A DNA stretch of 64,000 nt. Origin: Mesorhizobium sp. 65-26. GTDB taxonomy: Bacteria; Pseudomonadota; Alphaproteobacteria; Rhizobiales; Rhizobiaceae. The notes beneath the pieces are model-generated. The model searched no databases, had not been told where the DNA came from, and was given only the letters and a program-made list of their open reading frames with translations. A program made the position numbers and the translations under genes. The DNA lies in contig MKVL01000010.1 of the NCBI GenBank assembly GCA_001899205.1, positions 881,569 through 945,568 on the forward strand. The letters run 5' to 3'. Shown piece after piece: positions 1 to 9,481 of the stretch. Every line of letters begins with the position of its first letter. The first letter of the stretch is position 1.

Positions 1-1
1 G

Positions 2-601
2 GGACAGAGCATCTGCGTCGTCATGGTGGCGCCACACGGCCTCGACGCTTTCCTGGCCTTCACGCGGCGCGGCGGCGGCGAAGTCGTGTTCAACGCCGCG
101 ACGGCGACCGACGAGCAGAAGAAGGGCCTACCGCCCGCCTATGAACTCGCCTGGAACCACACGACGCTGAGGGCGCTTCGCGTCGACCCGTCGATCACCT
201 ACCTGCAATCGCTCTACCCGTTTCCGAACCAACTCGCGCTGGTCGAGAAGATGGACGCGATGTTCCCCGGAGAGGTCTTTTCACACCTCGAATTCGTGCG
301 GCTGGACGGCAACATCACCTGCTTCGGCCTGCCGCTGGTCAAGTTCACCACCGAGGCACGTCTGGACGAGATCATCCGCTTGCATGTGGACAATGGCTGT
401 CCGATCTTCAATCCGCACCGCTACACGCTGGAAGAGGGCGGCATGAAGCAGACGGACGAGATCCAGCTCGCCTTCAAGCGCGAGACGGATGCGCGAGGGC
501 TGCTCAATCCGGGCAAGATGATCGCCTGGGAAAACCCGGACTACGACTACCGCTCCGGCCGGACGTTCCTGTTCAAGGGGTTGCAGAAAGCCGGCAAATG
601 A
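2..601 (+). CDS. FAD-linked oxidase, C-terminal part, cut by window edge
   Basis: The reading frame is open from the first bases of the window, so the gene starts upstream and the ATG at 23 is internal. The visible 199 or so residues look like the cap and C-terminal part of an FAD_binding_4/FAD-oxidase_C flavoprotein: the tail RETDARGLLNPGKM is the usual closing motif, where the last helix reaches the flavin. The substrate cannot be read from this part; 2-hydroxyacid, alcohol and amine oxidases share it. The stop overlaps the next start by 4 bp (ATGA at 598), so it is co-transcribed with two flavodoxin-fold reductases. Family is fairly sure, function unknown. Confidence 0.75.
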   Translation, partial: GQSICVVMVAPHGLDAFLAFTRRGGGEVVFNAATATDEQKKGLPPAYELAWNHTTLRALRVDPSITYLQSLYPFPNQLALVEKMDAMFPGEVFSHLEFVRLDGNITCFGLPLVKFTTEARLDEIIRLHVDNGCPIFNPHRYTLEEGGMKQTDEIQLAFKRETDARGLLNPGKMIAWENPDYDYRSGRTFLFKGLQKAGK

Positions 602-1179
602 ACGTCCTCGTGCTCTACGCCCATCCGGTCGAGACAAGCTTCAACGCAGGCCTGCACCGGACGATCGTCGAGCGGCTGAAGGCGGCCGGACATAATGTCG
701 ATGATTGCGATCTCTACGCCGAGAATTTCGACCCGAGGCTGACGCGCGCCGAGCGGCTTGGCTATCACGACCAACGCGGGCCGGACGATGCGGTTGCAGG
801 CTACGTCGAAAGGCTTCAGAGGGCCGAGGCGCTGGTGCTGTCCTTCCCGGTCTGGAACTACGGCTACCCGGCGATCCTCAAGGGCTTCTTCGATCGCGTC
901 TTCCTGCCTGGCGTGTCCTTCAAGCTTGTCGACGGCAAGGTTCGACCGACGCTGCAAAATATCCACAAGCTGGCCGCCGTCACCACCTATGGCGGCAGCC
1001 GTTTTCGCGCCATGTTGATGAGCGACCCGCCGCGCCGCCTGGTGAAACGGCTGCTGCGGGCGACGATAAAACCCGGAGCTCCGGTTTCCTATCTCGCGCA
1101 CTACTCGATGAACCTGTCGACCGACGAGACGCGGTCACGCTTCATCGCCAGGGTCGCGGCCAACATGGATGCGTTCTGA
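598..1179 (+). CDS. NAD(P)H-dependent oxidoreductase, flavodoxin-like fold (first of a pair)
   Basis: 193 aa, typical of the NQO1/MdaB/KefF-type flavodoxin-fold quinone reductases. The N-terminus (VLVLYAHPVETSFNAGLHR) is the FMN/FAD phosphate-binding strand-loop, and SFPVWNYGYPAILKGFFDRVF is the family's flavin and nicotinamide contact region. It is a cytosolic two-electron reductase. It sits between the FAD oxidase and a close paralogue, with 4-bp and 3-bp overlaps, so the three are translationally coupled. Reduction of a quinone-like product of the upstream oxidase is an inference from position only. Confidence 0.85.
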   Translation: MNVLVLYAHPVETSFNAGLHRTIVERLKAAGHNVDDCDLYAENFDPRLTRAERLGYHDQRGPDDAVAGYVERLQRAEALVLSFPVWNYGYPAILKGFFDRVFLPGVSFKLVDGKVRPTLQNIHKLAAVTTYGGSRFRAMLMSDPPRRLVKRLLRATIKPGAPVSYLAHYSMNLSTDETRSRFIARVAANMDAF

Positions 1180-1766
1180 TGCGTGCCCTGGTCGTCTATT
1201 GCCATCCGGTGCCGGAGAGCTTCTGCGCCGCCATCCGCGACAGCGCCGTCGACGTGCTCAAGGCGCGGGGGTGGCAGGTGCGGCTGCTCGATCTCTACGC
1301 GGAGAAGTTCGACCCGGTGATGAGTTGCGAGGAGCGCCGTTCCTATAACGAGCAGGCGCCTCGGGATCCGGCACTGCAGCCACATTTCGAACTTCTCGGC
1401 TGGGCCGAGGCGATCGTGTTCGTCTATCCCACATGGTGGTACGGGCTGCCGGCGATGCTGAAGGGCTGGCTCGACCGCGTATGGGCGACCGACATTGCCT
1501 TCAAGCTGCCGGCGGGCAAGGGCAAGATCCAGTCGCTGATGACGCATGTCACCAAGGTCGGCGTCATCACCACCTGCGGCGCGCCGACCTGGTGGAGCGT
1601 GGTGGTCGGGCAACCCGGGCGCAAGACCCTTCTGCGCGGCATGCGGGCATTGTGCGCCAGGCGTTGCAGAACCTTTTTCCTGGCGCACTACCTGATGGAC
1701 ACGTCGACGCCGACAAGCCGGGCGGCATTCCTGGCCAAGGTCAGGGTAAAGCTGGAGAGGTTTTGA
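1179..1766 (+). CDS. NAD(P)H-dependent oxidoreductase, flavodoxin-like fold (second of a pair)
   Basis: 195 aa. The start is the ATG at 1179, which shares its A with the TGA of the previous gene. It repeats the motifs of its neighbour: RALVVYCHPVPESFCAAI at the N-terminus and FVYPTWWYGLPAMLKGWLDRVW in the middle, so the two look like a tandem duplication that has diverged. Two such reductases side by side could form a heterodimer or act on successive intermediates; the sequence does not decide. It is the last gene of the left-edge plus-strand operon, and the next gene is convergent. Confidence 0.85.
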   Translation: MRALVVYCHPVPESFCAAIRDSAVDVLKARGWQVRLLDLYAEKFDPVMSCEERRSYNEQAPRDPALQPHFELLGWAEAIVFVYPTWWYGLPAMLKGWLDRVWATDIAFKLPAGKGKIQSLMTHVTKVGVITTCGAPTWWSVVVGQPGRKTLLRGMRALCARRCRTFFLAHYLMDTSTPTSRAAFLAKVRVKLERF

Positions 1767-1812
1767 AGTTAGCGTCCTTCTCCCCGTAGAACGGGGGGAA
1801 GGCAAGACCGCG

Positions 1813-4263
1813 CTACATTTTCGTCCGCTCGGCCTTCGGATCGTACATCGGCTTCAGCGATGCTTCGGCGGCGAAGCGCTCACCGGCGATTTCCACTTCG
1901 TAGGACGAGGCGAGCAGATCCGCCTCGCTTTCGCCCTTGCTGGGCACGTAGCCGAGGCCGATCGCGCCGCCGAGATGGTGACCGTAATTGCCCGACGTGA
2001 TCGGGCCGACGATCTTGCCGTCGCGCAGGATGGCCTCGTTGTGGAAGAGGAGCGGCTGAGGATCCTTGAGACGGAACTGCACCAGCCGCCGGTCCAGCCC
2101 GGCCTCCTTCTTGCGCAACACAGCGTCGCGGCCGATGAAGTCGCCCTTGCTCGGCTTCACCGCGAAGCCGAGGCCCGCCTCCAGCACGTTGTCCTCGTCG
2201 GTGATGTCGTGGCCGAAATGGCGGAAGGCCTTTTCGATGCGGCAGGAATCCAGCGTGTGCAATCCGCAGAGCTTCAGTCCCGCGTCCGCGCCGGCATCGG
2301 CGATCGCCTCGAAGACATGGGCGGCCTGCTCGGTCGAGACGTAGAGTTCCCAGCCGAGTTCGCCGACATAGGTGACACGGTGAGCACGGGCCAGCCCCAT
2401 GCCGATCTCGATCTCCTGGAACGTGCCGAACGGATTGGCCTCGTTGGAGAAGTCGTTCGGGCTGACCTTCTGGATCAGCTTTCGCGAATCCGGCCCCATC
2501 AGGCACAGCACGGCCTCGGCTGCGGTGACGTCGGTGATGACGACGAATTCGTCGGCAACATGCCGCCGTAGCCAGGCCAGGTCGCGCTGCAGCGTGGCAC
2601 CCGGCACGACGAGGAAATAGGCGGTGTCCGAAAGCCGGGTCACGGTGAGGTCGCTCTCGATGCCGCCGCGGGCGTTGAGCATCTGTGTGTAGACGATCTT
2701 GCCGGGCGCGACGTCCATGTCGTTGGCGCACAGCCTTTGCAGGAAGGCGCAGGCGTCGCGACCTTCGACGCGGATCTTGCCGAACGAGGTCATGTCGAAC
2801 AGGCCGACCTTGTTGCGGACGGCAAGATGTTCCTCGCGCTGGTTGTCGAACCAGTTCTGCCGCTTCCACGAATAGCGGTATTCACGTTCCTGGCCCTCCC
2901 GAGCGAACCAGTTGGCGCGCTCCCAGCCTGCCACCTCACCGAAGACGGCACCGCGCGCCTTCAGATGCTCGTGCAGGGGAGAGCGGCGCACGCCGCGCGA
3001 GGTCGCCATCTGGCGGTAGGGGAAGTGGTCGGCATAAAGCAGGCCGAGCGTCTCCGAGACGCGCTCCTTGAGATAGCGGCGGTTCTTCTGGAAGGGCTGG
3101 GCACGACGAATGTCGACCTCCCAGAGGTCGAACGGCGCCTCGCCGTCATTGATCCATTGCGCCAGCGCCATGCCGGCGCCACCGGACGAGACGATGCCGA
3201 TCGAATTGTAGCCCGTCGCCATCCAGTAGCCGGCAACCTCCGGCGCCTCGCCGAGATAGTAGCGATCATCCGGCGTGAAGCTTTCCGGACCGTTGAAGAA
3301 GGTGTGGATGCCTGCCGTGCCCAGCATGGGCATGCGGTTGACGCCCATTTCGAGAATGGGCTCGAAATGGTCCATGTCCTCTGGCAACTGGTCGAAGCAG
3401 AAATCCTCGCGGATGCCATCCATGCCCCAGGGCTTCGCCACCGGCTCGAAGGCGCCGAGCATCATCTTGCCGGCGTCTTCCTTGTAATAAGCGCATTCGT
3501 CGGGCACGCGCAGCACCGGCAGGCGGGAGAGGCCGGGGATTGGCTCGGTCACGAGATAGAAATGCTCGCAGGCGTGCAGCGGAATGGTGACGCCGTTCTG
3601 GCGCCCGAGTTCGCGCGCCCACATGCCGGCGCAGTTGACGACGATGTCGGTTTCGATCGTGCCCTGTTCCTCGCCCTGCGCCCAGGAGACGCCCGAAACG
3701 CGGCCGTTTTTGGTGTGGACCTTGGTGACCTTGACGTTCTCGATGATGGTTGCGCCGCGCTGGCGGGCTCCCTTGGCCAGCGCCATGGCGATGTTGGCCG
3801 GATCGCACTGGCCGTCGAGCGGCAGGTGCACCGCGCCGACCACGTCCGAGACGTTGAGGTGCGGATACATCTCCTTGACCTCGCGCGGCGAAATCTCGCG
3901 CACGTCGACATCAAAGGCGCGGGCCAGCGAGGCCTGCCTGTAGATTTCGTGCTTGCGCTCCTCGGTCAGCGCCACCGTGATCGAGCCGACCTGGCGCATG
4001 CCGGTGCCGACATCCGTCTCGGCTTCCAGCTTGACGTAAAGATCGGCCGAGTATTTCGCCAGCCGTGTCATGTTCTGCGAGCCGCGCAACTGGCCGATCA
4101 GCCCGGCCGCGTGCCAGGTCGTGCCGGAGGTGAGCTGCTTGCGCTCGAGCAGCACGATATCGGTCCAGCCGAGCTTGGCCAGATGATAGGCGACCGAGCA
4201 GCCGGAGACGCCGCCGCCGATGATGACGGCACGCGCCTTGGACGGAATGGTTTTCTGGTTCAT
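1813..4263 (-). CDS. FAD-dependent demethylating dehydrogenase, dimethylglycine/sarcosine dehydrogenase type (DAO + GcvT)
   Basis: 816 aa, the usual length of the DMGDH/SDH family. An N-terminal DAO-type FAD domain has GGGVSG at residues 16-21 and TSGTTWHAAG around residue 51, where His51 matches the histidine that carries covalent FAD in mammalian DMGDH. From about residue 425 (SPLHEHL) a GcvT-like tetrahydrofolate domain follows. The family oxidises N-methyl groups and passes formaldehyde-level carbon to THF. The aminotransferase gene lies upstream with a 4-bp overlap, so this is the last gene of a four-gene minus-strand operon. The exact substrate (dimethylglycine, sarcosine or another N-methyl amino acid) is not determined. 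Confidence 0.85.
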   Translation of the reverse strand: MNQKTIPSKARAVIIGGGVSGCSVAYHLAKLGWTDIVLLERKQLTSGTTWHAAGLIGQLRGSQNMTRLAKYSADLYVKLEAETDVGTGMRQVGSITVALTEERKHEIYRQASLARAFDVDVREISPREVKEMYPHLNVSDVVGAVHLPLDGQCDPANIAMALAKGARQRGATIIENVKVTKVHTKNGRVSGVSWAQGEEQGTIETDIVVNCAGMWARELGRQNGVTIPLHACEHFYLVTEPIPGLSRLPVLRVPDECAYYKEDAGKMMLGAFEPVAKPWGMDGIREDFCFDQLPEDMDHFEPILEMGVNRMPMLGTAGIHTFFNGPESFTPDDRYYLGEAPEVAGYWMATGYNSIGIVSSGGAGMALAQWINDGEAPFDLWEVDIRRAQPFQKNRRYLKERVSETLGLLYADHFPYRQMATSRGVRRSPLHEHLKARGAVFGEVAGWERANWFAREGQEREYRYSWKRQNWFDNQREEHLAVRNKVGLFDMTSFGKIRVEGRDACAFLQRLCANDMDVAPGKIVYTQMLNARGGIESDLTVTRLSDTAYFLVVPGATLQRDLAWLRRHVADEFVVITDVTAAEAVLCLMGPDSRKLIQKVSPNDFSNEANPFGTFQEIEIGMGLARAHRVTYVGELGWELYVSTEQAAHVFEAIADAGADAGLKLCGLHTLDSCRIEKAFRHFGHDITDEDNVLEAGLGFAVKPSKGDFIGRDAVLRKKEAGLDRRLVQFRLKDPQPLLFHNEAILRDGKIVGPITSGNYGHHLGGAIGLGYVPSKGESEADLLASSYEVEIAGERFAAEASLKPMYDPKAERTKM

Positions 4264-5444
4264 GCGGCCTCGCGGCGATAGTTGGAAACAAAGCGACGCA
4301 GCCTTTGCGCCGCCTCCTGAAGCAAAGGTTCGGGCTGGCAGAGGCTGATGCGGATGTGGCCGGCGGCGGCCTCGCCGAAGCTGGAGCCGGGCATGACGCC
4401 GACATTTTCCTTGTCGAGGAAGGCCCAGGCGAACTTCTCGTCATCGGGCTCGATGGCCGACACGTCGAGCATCACATACATGCCGCCTTCCGAGCCGCGC
4501 ACCGTAACGTCGTTCATGCCATGCACGGCGTCGAGCAGGACGGTGCGCCGCGCCGCGTAGCGTTCGGCGATCTCGCGCACGCCATAGTCGTTTTCCAGCG
4601 CCTCGATCGCCGCGCGCGATACGAAGTCGGTCAGGCCGTAGGTGGTGACGAGGTTGAGGCTGATCATCAGGGTGATGAAGGGCTCCGGTCCCGTCAGCCA
4701 GCCGAGCCGCCAGCCCGTCATGCCGTGGCTCTTCGACATCGAGTTGATGACCAGCGTGCGCTCGGCCATGCCGGGCAGGGCACGCGGCGAAAGGTGCTCG
4801 CCGCCGCCCAGCGTCCAGTAGACCTCGTCGGAGAGCAGCCAGAGGTCATGCCTGCGGCAGATGTCTGCCAGCGCCTCGAGCGCGGCGCGGCCATAGACGG
4901 CGCCGGTCGGGTTGTTCGGCGTGTTGATCAATATGGCGCGGGTGTTGGGCTCGACAGCCTTCTCGATCGCCGCTGCATCGGGCTGGAAGCCGTCTTCCGC
5001 GCGCGTCTCGACGACCGTGAAGGATGCGCCGGCGGAGCGGAAGGTGCCGGGGTAGGTGGCGTAGTAGGGGGCGACGACGATCGCGTGGTCACCCGGATCG
5101 AGAACGCCCTGCACGGCGGCGTAGAGCGCAGCCTGGCCGCCCGGCGTGGCGATGACCTCGTCGGGTGTCGTCTCGATGCCGGTGCACCGGGTCGAGGACC
5201 TGGCCATGGCGGCGCGCAGCGCCGGCACGCCGGGAAGCTGAGTGTAGTGATGGTAGCCTTCGCGGACGGCCCGCACGCAGGCCTCGACGGTCTCGGCTGG
5301 CGTGTCGAAGTCGTGGTCACCCACCGAGAGCATGATGATGTCCTCGCCGGCCTCCTTGCGGGTCATGGCGGCGAAATGGACCTCCCAGCCATCCTTGCCG
5401 GATGGAACGATCCCGGAAACACGTGCTGATGGTTTTGGCATCAT
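4260..5444 (-). CDS. PLP-dependent aminotransferase, class I/II
   Basis: 394 aa, fold type I. INTPNNPTGAVY and LLSDEVYW are the PLP ring and phosphate-site motifs, and SMSKSHGMTGWRLGW carries the Schiff-base lysine at about residue 240. The start is ATG 5444; a second ATG follows directly at 5441. It overlaps the flanking genes by 4 bp on both sides, so it belongs to the same operon as two N-demethylating FAD-GcvT enzymes and a homocysteine methyltransferase. It may remove the amino group left after demethylation of an N-methylated amino acid. That role is inference; the family includes aspartate, aromatic and valine aminotransferases. Confidence 0.85.
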   Translation of the reverse strand: MMPKPSARVSGIVPSGKDGWEVHFAAMTRKEAGEDIIMLSVGDHDFDTPAETVEACVRAVREGYHHYTQLPGVPALRAAMARSSTRCTGIETTPDEVIATPGGQAALYAAVQGVLDPGDHAIVVAPYYATYPGTFRSAGASFTVVETRAEDGFQPDAAAIEKAVEPNTRAILINTPNNPTGAVYGRAALEALADICRRHDLWLLSDEVYWTLGGGEHLSPRALPGMAERTLVINSMSKSHGMTGWRLGWLTGPEPFITLMISLNLVTTYGLTDFVSRAAIEALENDYGVREIAERYAARRTVLLDAVHGMNDVTVRGSEGGMYVMLDVSAIEPDDEKFAWAFLDKENVGVMPGSSFGEAAAGHIRISLCQPEPLLQEAAQRLRRFVSNYRREAA

Positions 5445-6340
5445 GAAACTCCCGAAACCTGATGGCCGGCCCGCGCGAGGCGGTCACGCAGGGCGGCGAT
5501 ATGGGCGGGGCCGACTTCGCAGCAGCCACCGACGATGACGGCGCCGGCTTCGACCCAGCCGATGGCCTGGTCGGCATAGGCTTGGGGGTCGAGATCGTGT
5601 CGCGCGTGCAGGACGTCGACAGTGCCGCCATGCTTCAGCGCCTCGACCGAAGTGAAGCCATTGGCATAGGCGCCGACCGGTCCGCCGAGAGCGATGAGCT
5701 CGGGCAAGGCGGCCGCGATGGCTTCGGGCCTGCAGCAGTTGAGCAGTCGGGCCGCGACCGGCAGGTCGCCGAGGGCATCAACCGCGTCGGCGATGGTCTC
5801 GCCGCTGCGCAGGCGCGGCGCGCCATGATCGGCGAGCGTCCAGGAGACCCATATCGACTTGCCGATCTCCGAAGCCGCGGTGACGGCAGCGCGCGCCTCT
5901 TGCGCGGACGCCATGGTCTCGCACAGGAAGAGGTCGACGCCATCGGCCTGCTCGGCGACGATGCGGCGATAGATGTCGAGCGTGTCCTCGAACGATATGG
6001 TCAGCGCCGGCGCGTAGCTGCCGAACAGAGGCGAAAGGCAGCCGGCGATCGCGGTGTCGCCGGCCTCGTCGCGCGCCTGCCTTGCCAGTTCGACGCCGCG
6101 CTTCTGCAAGGGCTGGAACAGATCTTCCGCGCCCTCGCGCGCCAGGCGCTCCGGCGTCGCTGAATAGGTGTTGATGGTGATGACACGGGCGCCGGCGCGG
6201 ATGAATTCGGCATGCAGGTCTCTCACCAGGTCCGGCTCTTCCATCAGCACCCTGGCCGACCACAAAGGTGTCGGTTCGGACCTGCTGCGCCGGACCAGTT
6301 CCTGGCCCATGCCGCCATCGGTTAGGATGACGGAGCTCAT
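5441..6340 (-). CDS. Homocysteine S-methyltransferase family protein (BHMT/MmuM type)
   Basis: 299 aa, a single Hcy-binding TIM barrel. Zinc ligands are visible: LLNCCRPEA in the middle and VGGCCEVGP near the C-terminus. The family moves a methyl group from betaine, S-methylmethionine or similar donors to homocysteine, giving methionine. I chose ATG 6340, which overlaps the TGA of the upstream gene by 4 bp, over the in-frame ATG 6370, because every junction in this operon uses an ATGA overlap. Placed between two dimethylglycine dehydrogenase-type enzymes, a betaine-type donor is plausible but unproven. Confidence 0.82.
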   Translation of the reverse strand: MSSVILTDGGMGQELVRRSRSEPTPLWSARVLMEEPDLVRDLHAEFIRAGARVITINTYSATPERLAREGAEDLFQPLQKRGVELARQARDEAGDTAIAGCLSPLFGSYAPALTISFEDTLDIYRRIVAEQADGVDLFLCETMASAQEARAAVTAASEIGKSIWVSWTLADHGAPRLRSGETIADAVDALGDLPVAARLLNCCRPEAIAAALPELIALGGPVGAYANGFTSVEALKHGGTVDVLHARHDLDPQAYADQAIGWVEAGAVIVGGCCEVGPAHIAALRDRLARAGHQVSGVS

Positions 6341-8790
6341 GCCCGCAGCCTTTCGTTTTTCGGATCCCACAGCGGCTCGTCTTTCTGCACGACCGCCTTG
6401 AAGCGCTCGCCGAAGATCTCGACCTCCACCGTGGTTCCAGGCTCGGTCAGGTCGGCGCGCAGCATGCCGAGCGCGATCGACTTGTCGACCCTGTGGCCCC
6501 AGCCGCCGGAGGTCGTCTCGCCGACGATCCTGCCGTCATGCCAGAGCGTCGACATGTAGGGCGCGTCGCAGTCGCCGGAGTTCTCGACCACCAGCGTGAC
6601 GAAGCGCTTCTTCACGCCCTGCTGCTTTTCGTTGGCCAGCGCCGCCTTGCCGCGAAAATCGGGCTTGTCCCATTTGACGAAGCGGTCGAGCCCGCCCTGG
6701 AGGATCGAATAGTCGGTCGAAAGGTCGCCCTTCCACGCCCGGTAACCCTTCTCGAGCCGCAGCGAATCCAGCGCGTACATGCCGAAGGGCTTCAGGCCGT
6801 GCTTCTGCCCGGCGGCCCAGATGGCGTCGAAGACGGCAGGCGTGTCGGCGACCCTGGTGTGGATCTCCCAGCCGAGCTCGCCAGCGAAGGAGACGCGTAT
6901 CAGCTTCGTCCAGCGCCCTGCGATGGTCGTTTCCTGATGCGTCAGCCAGGGAAGCGACAGGTCCGCGCCGCAGACCTCGGCGAGGATTTTTCGCGAGTTC
7001 GGCCCGGCCAGGATCTGCGTGGAATATTCCTCCGTCCGGTCGGTCAGCGCGAACGCCGCGTCGGCCGGCATGCGCGATTTCAGCCATTCGAAATCGTGCC
7101 ATTGCGCCACCGCGGCGGTGATCAGCGTCATCTGTTCCTCGCCATGGCGCACCACCGACATTTCGGTGACGATGCGGCCCTTGTCGTCGGCGAAGTAGAC
7201 GAGGCCGATGCGGCCGGGTTTCGGCACGAGGCCGGTGACCTGAAGCGCCAGCCATTCGGCGGCTCCGGGACCTTCCAGGTTGAAACGCGAGAAGCCGGGC
7301 AGGTCGAGGATGCCGGCGGCGTCGCGCACGGCGAGGCATTCCTCGCGCACCCGGCGGTGCCAAGGCCCGTCGCGACGGAAGGTGAGTGTGGCTTCCGCCG
7401 AGGTGTCGTCGCCGGCTTGCGCGTACCAGGTGGCGCGTTCCCAGCCATTATAGGCATCGAACTGCGCGCCCAGCGCCTTGATGCGCCCGTGCAGCGGCGA
7501 ATGCTTGCGATCACGCCCGGCAGGCCAGGCATGGCGCGGAAACTGGATGGCGTATTCGTTGCCGTAGATCTCCATGCCCTTGGCCACGCAATAGTCGGGC
7601 GCGGCCGCGAAGGCGGTGAAGCGGCGGGGGTCACACGACCACATGTCCCATTCGGTCTGGCCCTGCGTGATCCATTCGGCCAGCACCTTGCCGGCGCCGC
7701 CGCCTTGCGCGATGCCGAAGGTGAAGACGCAGGCCTCGAAGGCGTTCGGCACGCCCGGCATCGGTCCGATCAGCGGGTTGCCGTCCGGCGCATAGGGGAT
7801 CGGACCGTTGATGACCTTGGAAAGGCCGGCGGTGCCGAGGATCGGAACGCGGGCGACGGCGTCGGCGAGATAGTCTTCCAGCCGATCGAGATCGTCGGGG
7901 AAAAGCTGGAACGAGAAATCGTCCGGCATCGGGTCGTTGTGGGTTGCCCAATGGGCGCGGCAGTTGCGCTCGTAGGGGCCGAGATTCATGCCGCTCTTTT
8001 CCTGGCGCAGGTAGTAGGACGTGTCGACGTCGCGCAACAGCGGCAGCTTGTGGCCCTGTTCCCTCGTCCAGGCGGCGAGTTCGGGGATTTCCTCGAACAG
8101 TATGTACTGATGGCTCATCACCATCATCGGCACTTCGCGGCCGAACATCTTTCCGACTTCGGCGGCGCGATAGCCTGCGGCGTTGACGACGATCTCGCAG
8201 CGGATCTCGCCCTGCGGCGTCGAGACCACCCACTCGCCGTTCTCTCGGCGAACGCCCGTCACGGGGCAGAAGCGGATAATCTTCGCGCCGAGGTCACGCG
8301 CGCCCTTGGCCAGCGCCTGCGTCAACTGCGCGGGGTCGATGTCGCCGTCGCTGGGGTCGAAAAGCGCGCCTTCGAGGTCATGTGTCTCGATGAAGGGGTA
8401 GCGCCGCCTGATCTCGTCGAGGCCGACGACGTCGATGTCCATGCCCTGGTAGCGGCCCATGCCCTTGGCGCGCTGGAATTCCTGCATGCGCTCCTTGCTG
8501 TGGGCGAGCCGCAGCGAACCGGTGACGTGATAATTCATGGGATAGTCGACCGCTTCGGCCAGGCCGCGGTAGAGCTCGGTCGAGTAGCGCTGCATGTTCA
8601 TCAGCGACCACGAGGAGGAGAAGGTCGGCACGTTGCCGGCAGCGTGCCAGGTCGAGCCCGACGTCAGTTCGTTCTTCTCCAGGAGCACGCAATCCGTCCA
8701 TCCCGCCTTGCAGAGATGGTAGAGCGAGGACGTGCCGACGACGCCTCCTCCGATGATCACCACGCGCGCCGTGCTCGGCAGATCGGCCAT
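6337..8790 (-). CDS. FAD-dependent demethylating dehydrogenase, dimethylglycine dehydrogenase type (second paralogue)
   Basis: 817 aa, with the same layout as the 1813-4263 protein: GGGVVG at residues 14-19, His49 in TSGSTWHAAG for covalent FAD, and a C-terminal GcvT/THF domain. The two proteins are clearly paralogous but well diverged, suggesting different N-methyl substrates. It is the first gene of the minus-strand operon running to 1813; GGAGGGAAC just before the ATG is a strong ribosome site. About 95 bp separate it from the XRE-cupin gene, which reads the same way and is the likely regulator. Confidence 0.85.
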   Translation of the reverse strand: MADLPSTARVVIIGGGVVGTSSLYHLCKAGWTDCVLLEKNELTSGSTWHAAGNVPTFSSSWSLMNMQRYSTELYRGLAEAVDYPMNYHVTGSLRLAHSKERMQEFQRAKGMGRYQGMDIDVVGLDEIRRRYPFIETHDLEGALFDPSDGDIDPAQLTQALAKGARDLGAKIIRFCPVTGVRRENGEWVVSTPQGEIRCEIVVNAAGYRAAEVGKMFGREVPMMVMSHQYILFEEIPELAAWTREQGHKLPLLRDVDTSYYLRQEKSGMNLGPYERNCRAHWATHNDPMPDDFSFQLFPDDLDRLEDYLADAVARVPILGTAGLSKVINGPIPYAPDGNPLIGPMPGVPNAFEACVFTFGIAQGGGAGKVLAEWITQGQTEWDMWSCDPRRFTAFAAAPDYCVAKGMEIYGNEYAIQFPRHAWPAGRDRKHSPLHGRIKALGAQFDAYNGWERATWYAQAGDDTSAEATLTFRRDGPWHRRVREECLAVRDAAGILDLPGFSRFNLEGPGAAEWLALQVTGLVPKPGRIGLVYFADDKGRIVTEMSVVRHGEEQMTLITAAVAQWHDFEWLKSRMPADAAFALTDRTEEYSTQILAGPNSRKILAEVCGADLSLPWLTHQETTIAGRWTKLIRVSFAGELGWEIHTRVADTPAVFDAIWAAGQKHGLKPFGMYALDSLRLEKGYRAWKGDLSTDYSILQGGLDRFVKWDKPDFRGKAALANEKQQGVKKRFVTLVVENSGDCDAPYMSTLWHDGRIVGETTSGGWGHRVDKSIALGMLRADLTEPGTTVEVEIFGERFKAVVQKDEPLWDPKNERLRA

Positions 8791-8885
8791 GTTCCCTCCA
8801 GACGTTGAAGCGCCTCGCGCCTTCAGCCCTTATGTCGACGCATCTTCCCAAGAACGCATAGCGGCTTCAGGGTCTTGCGTCGGTT

Positions 8886-9473
8886 TCAATAAACGGGTGG
8901 CGATACCACCCAGATGACGACGGCCGGCACCGCGCCGGGATTGCGCCAGCGGAACGGCTTGCCCTCGAAACGGAAGCTGTCGCCCTCGGCGAGACGGTGC
9001 CAGACGCCGGATATTTCGATATCGAAGGTCCCGGATACGACATAGCCGGCTTCTTCCGTCGGCCGGCTCGCTTGCGTGCTGAGCGCCGCGCCGGGAGCGA
9101 AAACCGAACGCAGCATCTCGAAGCTGCCACCGAGATCGGGTGACAGCAATTCCTCGACGAGGCCAGATTCGCTGGTGCCCAGCGTGCGGCGACTGCCGGC
9201 GCGCACGACCACGCCGCGCTCGTTCTCGGCCGGCACGTCATGGCTGAAGAACAGGCTGACCGGCACGGCGAAGAGGTCGGCGAAGGCTCGCAGATCACTG
9301 AGCGAGGGCGTCGACAGGCCGCGCTCGACCTGGCTGACCCAGCCGACCGAGCGGCCGAGCCTGAGCGCGATCTCGGCAAGCGTCAGTCCACGCGCCTTGC
9401 GAAGGGCGCGGATGTCGCGCGCCAGCAATCGTTCACCGGCTCCGTGCTGCAATTTCGCTGCGCTCGAGGACAA
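8886..9473 (-). CDS. XRE-family regulator with C-terminal cupin sensor
   Basis: About 195 aa. Residues ~18-75 form a HTH_3 domain (DIRALRKARGLTLAEIALRLG, then VGWVSQVERG for the recognition helix). Residues ~110-190 form a cupin with a small-molecule pocket. PuuR-like members of this class control amine and amino-acid catabolism. The start is uncertain: TTG 9473 follows GAGG at about 7 bp, and no in-frame ATG precedes the HTH. It lies upstream of the FAD-GcvT/aminotransferase/methyltransferase operon and divergent from the nitroreductase, with paired inverted repeats in between, so it probably controls one or both units. Confidence 0.82.
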   Translation of the reverse strand: MSSSAAKLQHGAGERLLARDIRALRKARGLTLAEIALRLGRSVGWVSQVERGLSTPSLSDLRAFADLFAVPVSLFFSHDVPAENERGVVVRAGSRRTLGTSESGLVEELLSPDLGGSFEMLRSVFAPGAALSTQASRPTEEAGYVVSGTFDIEISGVWHRLAEGDSFRFEGKPFRWRNPGAVPAVVIWVVSPPVY

Positions 9474-9481
9474 GCCCCTGC

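Noticed and set aside
2737-4281. 514-codon frame antisense to the first FAD-GcvT gene
   Set aside because: It is a shadow frame without domains or plausible ribosome site.
6493-8808. 771-codon frame antisense to the second FAD-GcvT gene
   Set aside because: It mirrors the codon-position GC pattern of the real gene; its composition is biased to Gly, Arg, Ala, Val and His with no motif.
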